Origin: Psychrobium sp. MM17-31
Lineage (GTDB): Bacteria > Pseudomonadota > Gammaproteobacteria > Enterobacterales > Psychrobiaceae
Reading direction: 5' to 3'
Assembly (NCBI RefSeq): GCF_022347785.1
Contig: NZ_JAKRGA010000001.1
Location: 620,001 to 684,000, forward strand
DNA length: 64,000 nt
The notes under the pieces are model-generated. The model was not told the origin of the DNA. It did not search any database and saw nothing but the letters and a program-made list of their open reading frames with translations. Positions 55,973 to 64,000 of this stretch are shown here, piece after piece; position 1 is the stretch's first letter, and the number at the start of each line of letters is the position of its first letter. The position numbers and the translations under genes are program-made.

Positions 55973-57441
55973 TACTCTTGTCCTCTTTCATTCATTGCAT
56001 CGATATCCAATGCCATTGCACTTAAATTTTTTGCTAAAATACCAACGTTACCGGCACCTTGGGTCATCACTAAATCGCCATCTTTCATCAATTGCGCCAG
56101 ACGTGGCGGCAACTGTTCGATGCTAGGGACGTAAATTGGTTCAAACGAGCTATGGGCTCTAATACTGCGGCACAATGCGCGGCTATCGGCGCCAACAATT
56201 GGCTCTTCACCGGCGCTGTATACTTCTAGTAATATCAGCTCATCAACTTGCGATAATACGTCGACGAAATCTTCGTAAAGGTCGCGCGTTCGCGTATAGC
56301 GATGCGGCTGGTAAATCATCACCAGACGCTTATCAGGCCAGCCTTGACGCGCCGCTTTAATCGTTGCTGCAACTTCACTCGGATGATGACCATAATCATC
56401 AACCAGCATCACTTCGCCTTTAGCGGTGTCAAAATTACCTAACTGCTCAAAACGTCGACCAATACCTTGGAACTCCGCCAACGCCGCAACGATATGCTCG
56501 TCGCCAATCTCACTGTCCATGGCAACGGCAATAGCCGCCATCGCGTTAAGCACGTTGTGACGCCCCGGAAGATTAAGGGTCAATTCAAGCGGCTTATGGC
56601 CATTGCGGTGAAGAACAAAGCTACTACTATTAGCGTTCTGAACAAAATCCGTCGCACGAAGATCGGCGTCTTCACTAAAGCCATAAGTCGTCACATGGCG
56701 TGAAATACGCGGCAATAGTTGGCGATTGACTTCATCGTCGATACACAGCACAGCCAACCCGTAAAACGGTAGGTTATGCATAAACTCAATAAAGGTATCT
56801 TCGAGCTTACTAAAATCACCTTGATAGGTGTCCATATGATCCGCTTCAATATTGGTCACTATGGTTACCATTGGCTGCAAATGAAGAAAAGATGCATCAC
56901 TTTCATCTGCTTCGGCGATTAAATACTCGCTACACCCCAGCTTGGCGTTTGTGCCAGAGCTATTGAGTAAGCCACCGATAACATAGGTCGGATCAAGTTC
57001 AGCCTTGGCAAAAATACTCGCGGTTAAACTAGTGGTTGTGGTTTTACCGTGAGTGCCAGCCACAGCAATACCGTGTCTAAAACGCATGAGTTCAGCCAGC
57101 ATTTGCGCGCGCTGCACAATAGGAATACGCAGCTCTTTAGCACGAATAATCTCAGGGTTTAACTCATCAATCGCAGTGGAAACCACAACCACACAAGCAC
57201 CTTCTACTTGTGCCGCTTGATGGCCGAGATAAACAGTTGCGCCTAAGTCGGTTAAGCGCTCTGTCACACGATTAGTCGCCTGATCTGAACCCGTTACCTG
57301 ATAACCTTCGTTGGCTAACACCTCAGCAATTCCGCCCATGCCTGCACCGCCTATTCCAATGAAATGGATACGATTAACGCGGCGCATTTGCGGAACGCGT
57401 TGGCGAAGTTGGCTAAGCTTATCGCTGCAAATTTTTGTCAT
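55972..57441 (-). CDS. murC: UDP-N-acetylmuramate-L-alanine ligase
   Basis: MurC adds the first amino acid, L-alanine, to UDP-MurNAc. The 489-residue protein has [19 protein letters not shown], the ATP loop [34 protein letters not shown], and [14 protein letters not shown]. The gene starts directly after the murG stop (TAGATG). Confidence 0.98.
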   Translation of the reverse strand: MTKICSDKLSQLRQRVPQMRRVNRIHFIGIGGAGMGGIAEVLANEGYQVTGSDQATNRVTERLTDLGATVYLGHQAAQVEGACVVVVSTAIDELNPEIIRAKELRIPIVQRAQMLAELMRFRHGIAVAGTHGKTTTTSLTASIFAKAELDPTYVIGGLLNSSGTNAKLGCSEYLIAEADESDASFLHLQPMVTIVTNIEADHMDTYQGDFSKLEDTFIEFMHNLPFYGLAVLCIDDEVNRQLLPRISRHVTTYGFSEDADLRATDFVQNANSSSFVLHRNGHKPLELTLNLPGRHNVLNAMAAIAVAMDSEIGDEHIVAALAEFQGIGRRFEQLGNFDTAKGEVMLVDDYGHHPSEVAATIKAARQGWPDKRLVMIYQPHRYTRTRDLYEDFVDVLSQVDELILLEVYSAGEEPIVGADSRALCRSIRAHSSFEPIYVPSIEQLPPRLAQLMKDGDLVMTQGAGNVGILAKNLSAMALDIDAMNERGQE

Positions 57442-58545
57442 CTAACTACTTCCGTCTTTCACTGCGACAAAGTCTTGCTGTGCAAGCTCGCAAATGACCT
57501 TAGCCACCTGCTCTGTCGCATCTGTTATCGCCAGCGTTTGACTGGCGTTATGCATTTGTTCTAACTGAGTGCGAACACTCATTTGTTTAATTTTCTCGCT
57601 CAAACTTTGCGGCGTCATTTGTGACTGTTGCATCACAAAGGCAGCACCTTTATCACTCAGCGCTTGCGCATTTTTAGTTTGATGGTCATCCACGGCATAA
57701 GGCAAAGGTACGAAAACAGCTGGCAAGCCTACCGCTGCAACCTCTGAAACCGTCAAGGCGCCAGCGCGGCAAATAATCATATCTGCCCATTGATAAGCAC
57801 TGGCCATATCATCGATAAAATCGGTTGCTTGGACGTAATCAGCACAATCAGCAACCTGTGCTTGATAAGCCGCTAATACACCCTGACCGTTATTCTTGCC
57901 TGCTTGATGTTTAATAGTGACATCGAGTTCACTAAGTAGTGGCAGCGTTTGTGGCAACATCTCATTTAGTGCTTTAGCTCCTAAGCTACCGCCAATCAAT
58001 AAAATATTGAGTTTGTCACCTAGTGCTGGTGTTAAACGTCCCAAATCAACAATATCTTTGCGTACGGGATTACCGACAACCTGAGGTTGATGCTCCGATA
58101 GCGCCCCGTCAAAGGCAACCATCACGCGAGTTGCCATATTGGCTAAATAGCGATTGGTCATGCCAGCGACCGCATTTTGCTCATGCAAGACCAATGGAAT
58201 ACCAGCTAATTTCGCTGCAATACCGCCAGGTCCACTAGCAAAGCCCCCCATGCCCAAGATAACGTCAGGCTTAAATGACTTAATAACTTTTTTGGCCTGC
58301 CATACCGAGCGCATTAATTTAAACGGCGCTTTTAATAAGCGAACAATGCCGTTGCCACGCACACCTTCAACATCAATGTAAGAAATATCTATATTGTGCT
58401 TGGGTACTAAATCAGCTTCCATACGCGTTGCACAGCCTAACCAATGAATCTCCCAACCTTGGTCACGCAGCATGTTCGCCACAGCAAGCCCAGGAAATAC
58501 ATGGCCGCCAGTGCCACCAGCCATCACTAATAATCGTTTAGCCAT
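57442..58545 (-). CDS. murG: UDP-GlcNAc transferase MurG
   Basis: MurG adds GlcNAc to lipid I to make lipid II on the cytosolic side of the membrane. The 367-residue protein starts with AKRLLVMAGGTGGHVFPGLAVA and has the glycosyltransferase family 28 blocks GMGGFASGPGG, HEQNAVAGMTNR, GGSLGAKALN and ICRAGALTVSE. The ATG at 58545 is used, not an earlier frame start, because it overlaps the ftsW stop (TAATG) with GAGGAG 7 bases before it. Confidence 0.97.
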   Translation of the reverse strand: MAKRLLVMAGGTGGHVFPGLAVANMLRDQGWEIHWLGCATRMEADLVPKHNIDISYIDVEGVRGNGIVRLLKAPFKLMRSVWQAKKVIKSFKPDVILGMGGFASGPGGIAAKLAGIPLVLHEQNAVAGMTNRYLANMATRVMVAFDGALSEHQPQVVGNPVRKDIVDLGRLTPALGDKLNILLIGGSLGAKALNEMLPQTLPLLSELDVTIKHQAGKNNGQGVLAAYQAQVADCADYVQATDFIDDMASAYQWADMIICRAGALTVSEVAAVGLPAVFVPLPYAVDDHQTKNAQALSDKGAAFVMQQSQMTPQSLSEKIKQMSVRTQLEQMHNASQTLAITDATEQVAKVICELAQQDFVAVKDGSS

Positions 58546-59753
58546 TATGACGCTCCTCGGTGCGTTGCTTGAACACAATCGAGTCGGCGTTCGTGATCAA
58601 TTCTCAATAAAATAACTATCGCTAGCGTCATCACCCACAAGCTACTACCACCGTAACTTACCAGCGGTAAGGTTAATCCTTTAGTTGGCAAGATACCACT
58701 AGCAGCACCTGTGTTTACCGCCGCTTGAAAACTGAGCCATAAGCCGATACCCATTGCCAAGTATCCGGTAAAGTGATGATCAGCAAGTAAGGCCTTACGT
58801 CCGATATTTAGGGCGCGCAATGCTAATACTAATTGCAGTAATAATAAAGTGCAGACGCCTATCAGACCGGTTTCTTCCGCCCAAATGGCAAAAATAAAGT
58901 CGGTATGCGCTTCAGGCAGATACTCTAGCTTTTGAATTGAATTGCCCAAGCCTTGCCCCAACCAATCACCGCGACCAAAGGCCATTAGCGATTGCGTCAA
59001 TTGATAACCTTTACCGAAAGGATCTTGCCAAGGATCTAAAAAGGAAGTGACACGAGCCATTCGATAGGGCTCGAAAATAATCAGCCCCACCACCAAGGTG
59101 ACACCAACGATAATCAAGGCAAAGAAGTCGCGAATTTTTGCGCCCGCCAAAAACAACATGCCCACGGTAGTCACAAACATTACCACAACGGTGCCTAAAT
59201 CAGGCTGCTTTAAAATAAGCGCCGCAATAATGACAAATACCGCAAGCGGCTTATAGAAGCCTTTAGCGCGCTCTGTCACTTCTTCATGCCGGCGCACAAT
59301 ATAAGCCGCGAGATAACAAAAGAAGGTCAATTTAGCAATTTCAGATACCTGAATGTTAATAGGACCTGCCGACAGCCAACGCTGACTACCGTTTACCGTT
59401 TTACCAGCCACCAACACTAAAATCAGCGCCATTATTGAAATAAGTAAGATCCAGCCACTGTATTTTTGCCACACTTTCATGGGAACTTGCAGGCCTACAA
59501 TCATAATAATAATTGAGCCGATAACATAAACCACGTGACGCTGAATAAAGTGGAACGGATTACCCGTTAATCGCTGCCCTTCAGGCATTGATGCTGAGGC
59601 GACAATTACAAATCCAATCAAAATAAGGCTAGACACCAACACAAAAAGCGTTCTGTCGTAGAGAGGCACGTGTTTAGCACGGCGCTCGCCTTTGATTTCT
59701 TTAAAAATCGACGTGAAAGACGCTGGGAAGAAGTTCATTTGCTTAGTGCTCAT
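58545..59753 (-). CDS. ftsW: Peptidoglycan polymerase FtsW
   Basis: FtsW is the SEDS-family glycosyltransferase that builds septal peptidoglycan with FtsI. The 402-residue protein has about 10 membrane helices. Conserved blocks include KTVNGSQRWLSAGPINIQVSE, KQPDLGTVVV, DPFGKGYQL, LPEAHTDFIFAIWAEE, and LPLVSYGGSS. Its start overlaps the end of murD by 11 bases. Confidence 0.97.
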   Translation of the reverse strand: MSTKQMNFFPASFTSIFKEIKGERRAKHVPLYDRTLFVLVSSLILIGFVIVASASMPEGQRLTGNPFHFIQRHVVYVIGSIIIMIVGLQVPMKVWQKYSGWILLISIMALILVLVAGKTVNGSQRWLSAGPINIQVSEIAKLTFFCYLAAYIVRRHEEVTERAKGFYKPLAVFVIIAALILKQPDLGTVVVMFVTTVGMLFLAGAKIRDFFALIIVGVTLVVGLIIFEPYRMARVTSFLDPWQDPFGKGYQLTQSLMAFGRGDWLGQGLGNSIQKLEYLPEAHTDFIFAIWAEETGLIGVCTLLLLQLVLALRALNIGRKALLADHHFTGYLAMGIGLWLSFQAAVNTGAASGILPTKGLTLPLVSYGGSSLWVMTLAIVILLRIDHERRLDCVQATHRGAS

Positions 59754-61068
59754 GCAAGCCTCCCACCGCAGTCATGAACTGCTGGCCGCGTTCCATGTAA
59801 TTACTAAACATATCGATGCTAGCGCAAGCTGGTGACAGTAATACAATATCACCGCGATTTGCTAAAGACGCCGCAAGAGAAACCGCCTCTTGCATGTTAT
59901 TTACTTCACGCACATTGTCAGATAGCGATTTAAATAAGTGAGCATCTTTGCCCATCACGATAATGTCACTGACTTGCTCATTAAACGGCTTAAGCAGCGG
60001 TGATAAATCACCACCTTTGGCATCACCACCAGCAATTAGCACTAGATTACCATCGTGAGACTTGAGTCCTTCAAGTGCTGCTAGTGTCGCGCCCACGTTA
60101 GTAGCCTTAGAATCGTTAAGCCATAAAATACCGTCATTGGAGGCTACTTTTTGACAACGGTGCTCTAACCCAGTGAAGGACTTGAGGGTTGCAATCATCG
60201 CATCAAGGCTAAAGCCCACCTGCAAGCCAAGCGCAATGGCCGCTTGGGCGTTAAGTTGGTTATGCACTCCCACCATCGCCATATCATTAACAGACATTAA
60301 CGGGGTATCACCACGCATTAAACTACCGTTTTTAAGGCCAAATTCATTGTCGTTAGCTGGAGCGTCGAGACCAAAAGACTGACCACGTCCATCAAGCATA
60401 TGAGTACGAGCATCTTGACGATTAACAATCGGCATCTGACAATTGCGGTAAATGCGCTGTTTAGCCTGCGCGTAATCATCTAACCCGTCGTATCGGTCCA
60501 TATGATCGTCGCTAATATTCAATACAGTTGCGGCTTTAAGGCATAAGTTATCGGTAGTTTCTAACTGGAAGCTCGATAATTCAAGAATGAAAAGCTCAAT
60601 GGATTTATCATCCACTACATCAAGTACGGGAACGCCAATATTTCCGGCAGCAATTGCATTAACACCATTTTCTTTGGCCATAGCCTCAAGCAGCGATGTC
60701 ACTGTTGTTTTACCGTTTGAGCCTGTAATAGCTAACACGGGAACAGAGACCGCATTTGCAAAAAGCTCAATATCACCAGCGACAATACAGCCTTGTGCTT
60801 TGGCTTTTTCGAACGCTGGTTGACGGATACTAATCCCAGGGCTTACCACTAATAGTTGATACTCAGCAAAATCGATATTATCGAGATCACCAAGCGCCAA
60901 TTCACACTGAGCAAAAGGTTCAGGTAACAGTGATCTATCTAAATTCTCGCGCGTATCAACTAATAACGGTAGAAGACCTTGTTTGATCAAATAAGACGCG
61001 CAAGAGCGTCCAGTCATACCCAAACCAATGACTGCAACTTTTGTGATCTCTTGCCCGTTAAAATTCAT
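59743..61068 (-). CDS. murD: UDP-MurNAc-L-Ala-D-Glu ligase
   Basis: MurD adds D-glutamate to UDP-MurNAc-L-alanine. The 441 residues have VIGLGMTGRSCASYLI, the ATP loop ITGSNGKTTVTSL, LELSSFQLET, LNISDDHMDRY, and WLNDSKATNVGAT. It follows mraY by 9 bases. Confidence 0.97.
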   Translation of the reverse strand: MNFNGQEITKVAVIGLGMTGRSCASYLIKQGLLPLLVDTRENLDRSLLPEPFAQCELALGDLDNIDFAEYQLLVVSPGISIRQPAFEKAKAQGCIVAGDIELFANAVSVPVLAITGSNGKTTVTSLLEAMAKENGVNAIAAGNIGVPVLDVVDDKSIELFILELSSFQLETTDNLCLKAATVLNISDDHMDRYDGLDDYAQAKQRIYRNCQMPIVNRQDARTHMLDGRGQSFGLDAPANDNEFGLKNGSLMRGDTPLMSVNDMAMVGVHNQLNAQAAIALGLQVGFSLDAMIATLKSFTGLEHRCQKVASNDGILWLNDSKATNVGATLAALEGLKSHDGNLVLIAGGDAKGGDLSPLLKPFNEQVSDIIVMGKDAHLFKSLSDNVREVNNMQEAVSLAASLANRGDIVLLSPACASIDMFSNYMERGQQFMTAVGGLHEH

Positions 61069-61077
61069 GAGTTGTCC

Positions 61078-62157
61078 TTACCTAATTTTCAAGGTAGCTA
61101 AGCCAACGAGTACCATTACCAGCGAGATAATCCAGAAACGCACGATAACGCGAGGCTCTGGCCAACCTTTTAATTCGTAGTGATGATGAATTGGTGCCAT
61201 GCGGAAAATGCGTTGGCCACGCAGTTTGTAACTGCCCACCTGAAGAATTACCGACAGCGTTTCCATCACGAACACGCCCCCCATAATCACTAATAAAATT
61301 TCTTGGCGCACCAATACGGCAATAATGCCTAAACACGCACCTAGCGCTAATGAGCCCACATCTCCCATAAACACTTGCGCTGGATAAGTGTTAAACCATA
61401 GGAAGCCCAAGCCTGCACCGAAAATAGCAAGACAGACAACAGTCAATTCACTCGCCAATGGCAGGTGTGGTAAATGCAGATAAGCTGAGAAATTAACGTT
61501 ACCGCTGATATAAGCAATCAAGCCTAATGCACCCGCCACCATAATGGTTGGTACTATCGCCAGACCGTCTAAGCCATCGGTTAGATTTACCGCGTTGGAT
61601 GAACCCACCACCGTAAAATAAACCAGTGCGATGTAGAGTAAACCGAGTTGCGGTAATACATCTTTAAAGAAAGGAACCACTAGCACTGTTTCATTTGGCT
61701 GTGACACAGCATACAAATAAAACGCGACCCCTAATGCAATGGCCGATTGCCAAAAATACTTCCAACGCGCTATTAGTCCGGCTGAGTCTTTGCGGATAAC
61801 CTTGCGATAATCATCAACAAAGCCCACTAAACCAAAGCTCAATAACACAAAGAGCGTCACTAATACGTAGTGATTAGAAAGATCTGCCCATAGCAGTGTG
61901 CTTAGTGCGATAGAAGCCAAAATCAGGATACCGCCCATGGTTGGTGTACCGGATTTGCTTAAGTGAGACTGCGGGCCATCGTCGCGCACCGTCTGTCCAA
62001 TCTGCATATTTTGCAGATAGCGAATCAGTTTTGGTCCCATCCACAGCGAGAACATTAACGAGGTGAGGATCGCTAAAATACTTCTAAAGGTCAGGTATGA
62101 AAAAATGTTAAAACCACTGACATATTGCGTCAGGTAGTCGGTTAACCAAACTAGCAT
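61078..62157 (-). CDS. mraY: Phospho-MurNAc-pentapeptide transferase MraY
   Basis: MraY makes lipid I from UDP-MurNAc-pentapeptide and undecaprenyl phosphate. The 359-residue membrane protein has about 10 helices and the conserved [43 protein letters not shown] and the [19 protein letters not shown] region. Its start overlaps the murF stop by 7 bases (ATGCTAG). Confidence 0.98.
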   Translation of the reverse strand: MLVWLTDYLTQYVSGFNIFSYLTFRSILAILTSLMFSLWMGPKLIRYLQNMQIGQTVRDDGPQSHLSKSGTPTMGGILILASIALSTLLWADLSNHYVLVTLFVLLSFGLVGFVDDYRKVIRKDSAGLIARWKYFWQSAIALGVAFYLYAVSQPNETVLVVPFFKDVLPQLGLLYIALVYFTVVGSSNAVNLTDGLDGLAIVPTIMVAGALGLIAYISGNVNFSAYLHLPHLPLASELTVVCLAIFGAGLGFLWFNTYPAQVFMGDVGSLALGACLGIIAVLVRQEILLVIMGGVFVMETLSVILQVGSYKLRGQRIFRMAPIHHHYELKGWPEPRVIVRFWIISLVMVLVGLATLKIR

Positions 62158-63551
62158 TGCGCTGGTACTCCAATATTTTTATTATTCTTAATAAACTCCA
62201 CCACGGTTTCCATCGTGGCACTGCGCGATCCCTTCACCAACACGGTAATGCGCTGGTTTTCTTGGCTTACAATATCTTGTTCAAGCGCTTGATAGAGCGC
62301 CTCTTTATTATCAAAATGCTGATGCTGACCACTGTATTGGTGGCCATAATGCTGGCTTAGCGCGCCAATCGTCATCAAGCAATCGATGTTATTTTTTTCA
62401 ATCACTGGGCCGAGTGACTGATGGCATTCAACGGCATAATCACCTAGCTCGCCCATTTCTCCTAACACAAGAATCTTACGTCCTTGAGTGTTTGCCAATA
62501 CTTCAATTGCAGCCTTAATAGAGTTTGCGTTGGCATTATACGTATCATCGATCACAGATAATTGTGGCGATATCACATTTACGTTTAATCGGCCTTTAAC
62601 ATTGGCCATTGACGCCAAGCCAATCGCGATATCATTAAGACTAGCGCCGACGGCAATAGTCGCTGCCGCTGCTGCCAAAGCGTTTTTTACATTGTGTAAG
62701 CCAGGAACTGACAGAGTGATCTGCTGACGGTCAGTCTGCGTGTTTAACACAAACTCCGCGCAGCCATTAGCTAATACATTAATCTCTGTTGCCCATACAT
62801 CATCTTGGTTATTAAGCGCGCTTTGGTCACTAAAACAAGCAACGCGTTTATCGCTGTTTTTCGCTCGCCACTTATCGGCGTATTGAATATCAGCATCGAA
62901 GATCGCAGTGCCATTGGTCGCTAAATGATTGTAAATCTCGCTTTTTGCGGTCACCACACCATCGATAGAGCCAAAACCTTCAAGGTGGGCGGCACCAATA
63001 TTGGTAATTACACTGACATCAGGTTTAGTTAAACCGCTGGTAAAATCGATCTCACCAATGTGATTAGCACCAAGTTCAATCACTGCATATTGATGCTCGC
63101 GCGCTAATCGAAGCAGCGTTAGCGGCGCGCCGATTTCGTTGTTGAAATTACCCAGTGTTGCCAGCACTTCGCCTTTTAACGACAAAATAGCGCTGATCAT
63201 TTCTTTAACTGTAGTTTTGCCACAACTGCCTGTTATTGCGATAGTTTTAACATCGGCTAACGATTTGTTCAGCGCTGCTAATTGGGCGAGTGCTAATCTG
63301 GTATCTTCAACCACGAGCTGAGGTACAGGGCAATCTTGTTGTACTTTACTGACAATCAGCGAGGTTGCGCCAGCCGCAATGACTTGATCGATGAAGGCAT
63401 GAGCATCAAAGTTATCGCCGTAAAGCGCGATAAAACAATCGCCCTTATCGACTTGGCGTGAATCTGTAGACAAAGACGCTAGGGGTTGATCTTCGCCTAT
63501 CAGGCGCCAACCTAGTGTCTGTGCTATGTATGAAAGGGAGAGTGAAATCAT
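62151..63551 (-). CDS. murF: UDP-MurNAc-tripeptide D-Ala-D-Ala ligase
   Basis: MurF adds D-Ala-D-Ala to the muropeptide precursor. The 466 residues have the Mur ligase blocks [17 protein letters not shown], the ATP loop [39 protein letters not shown], and [16 protein letters not shown]. Its start overlaps the murE stop by 4 bases (ATGA). Confidence 0.97.
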   Translation of the reverse strand: MISLSLSYIAQTLGWRLIGEDQPLASLSTDSRQVDKGDCFIALYGDNFDAHAFIDQVIAAGATSLIVSKVQQDCPVPQLVVEDTRLALAQLAALNKSLADVKTIAITGSCGKTTVKEMISAILSLKGEVLATLGNFNNEIGAPLTLLRLAREHQYAVIELGANHIGEIDFTSGLTKPDVSVITNIGAAHLEGFGSIDGVVTAKSEIYNHLATNGTAIFDADIQYADKWRAKNSDKRVACFSDQSALNNQDDVWATEINVLANGCAEFVLNTQTDRQQITLSVPGLHNVKNALAAAAATIAVGASLNDIAIGLASMANVKGRLNVNVISPQLSVIDDTYNANANSIKAAIEVLANTQGRKILVLGEMGELGDYAVECHQSLGPVIEKNNIDCLMTIGALSQHYGHQYSGQHQHFDNKEALYQALEQDIVSQENQRITVLVKGSRSATMETVVEFIKNNKNIGVPAQC

Positions 63552-64000
63552 AGTAACTCTTCAACCGTTTTCTGTGCTAATGCGCGCTCGTCGTAATCGA
63601 CACGGCCACATTGCAAAATCTGATAATCTTCATGTCCCTTGCCAGCCAGTAACACAATATCGCCAACTTTCGCGCGTTCGATGGTGCTTTTAACGGCAAA
63701 CGTGCGCTCGTGCTCAACAACCACATCTTCTTTTCTTTCGATACCTTCAAGCATATCGGCGAAAATCAACGACGGTGATTCGCTGCGTGAGTTATCTTGA
63801 GTAATCACTAATCGATCGGCGTACTGCTCGGCGATACTTGCCATCAATGGGCGCTTTGTTGCATCGCGATCACCACCACAACCAAAGACTACCCAGAGTT
63901 CACCATTGCAATGTACTCGCAACGCTTTAAGCGCTTGCTTTAAGGCATCTGGCGTATGAGCATAATCAACAACAACGCTTGGCGTTTTATCATTACCAAA
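63548..64000 (-). CDS. murE: UDP-MurNAc-L-Ala-D-Glu:DAP ligase, C-terminal part
   Basis: Only the last 150 codons are in the window; the gene continues past its right edge. The visible part begins in the C-terminal Mur domain with VVVDYAHTPDALKQAL and FGCGGDRDATKRPLMASIAEQYAD, then ITQDNSRSESP. The usual DAP-recognition motif DNPR is therefore changed to DNSR here. LLAGKGHEDYQ follows near the end. MurE adds the third residue (meso-diaminopimelate in Gram-negatives), so a changed motif is of interest for the substrate. The frame is open through 64000. Confidence 0.93.
   Translation of the reverse strand, partial: FGNDKTPSVVVDYAHTPDALKQALKALRVHCNGELWVVFGCGGDRDATKRPLMASIAEQYADRLVITQDNSRSESPSLIFADMLEGIERKEDVVVEHERTFAVKSTIERAKVGDIVLLAGKGHEDYQILQCGRVDYDERALAQKTVEELL

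Overview
This window is a chromosomal segment of a gammaproteobacterium, most likely a marine member of the Alteromonadales (Colwellia, Thalassotalea or Shewanella-like). That placement is inferred from moderate, slightly AT-rich composition, from the kind of proteins present (DUF4785 and DUF4856 proteins, a PhoD phosphatase, an imelysin, TonB-dependent iron uptake) and from gene order. The pan/folK/pcnB/gluQRS/dksA/sfsA block with yadGH and hpt nearby resembles the 3-minute region of Escherichia coli, and the right end is a complete dcw (division and cell wall) run up to murE. The genus cannot be fixed from sequence reading alone.

Layout. 0.3-5.4 kb: a TetR regulator, a membrane fusion protein and an RND pump, behind a strong palindromic operator. 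5.4-12.2 kb: small accessory genes, namely two isochorismatase-fold hydrolases, a GlxA-type AraC regulator, a PEP mutase-like enzyme, a PadR regulator with a stand-alone permease-prefix membrane protein, and a secreted DUF4785 protein with a lipase. 12.2-13.2 kb: zur and cheX. 13.3-19.9 kb: an iron-uptake locus with a Fur box (DUF4856 lipoprotein, imelysin lipoprotein, TonB-dependent receptor), followed by a sterol desaturase-like protein. 20.1-22.1 kb: a chemoreceptor.

22.1-31.9 kb: panC, panB, folK and pcnB (pcnB apparently starting at AUU), a LysR/FAD oxidoreductase pair, an MBL hydrolase, a GFA protein, gluQRS, dksA and sfsA. A foldback repeat lies between panB and panC. 31.9-41.5 kb: two bacterial-PH-domain proteins, PepB, a TrmB-like methyltransferase, the YadGH ABC exporter, a periplasmic binding-like protein, hpt, ubiX and mpl. 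41.6-45.9 kb: amtB-glnK with a sigma54/NtrC-type control region, then a Tat-exported PhoD phosphatase. 46-51.7 kb: a small unknown gene, secA, an M23 peptidase, dciA and lpxC. 51.8-64 kb: ftsZ, ftsA, ftsQ, ddl, murC, murG, ftsW, murD, mraY, murF and murE (cut by the window edge), all on the minus strand with overlapping or touching ends.

Most of the window is conserved housekeeping DNA. I see no phage, insertion sequence with a transposase, CRISPR array, tRNA or rRNA gene. The points most worth following up are the probable AUU start of pcnB, the Fur-box iron locus with its DUF4856 protein and imelysin variant, the two foldback elements, the competing hairpins in the secA leader, a near-ideal CRP site in front of hpt, the TrmB-like protein with Asn in place of the motif Asp, and several clean regulator palindromes.
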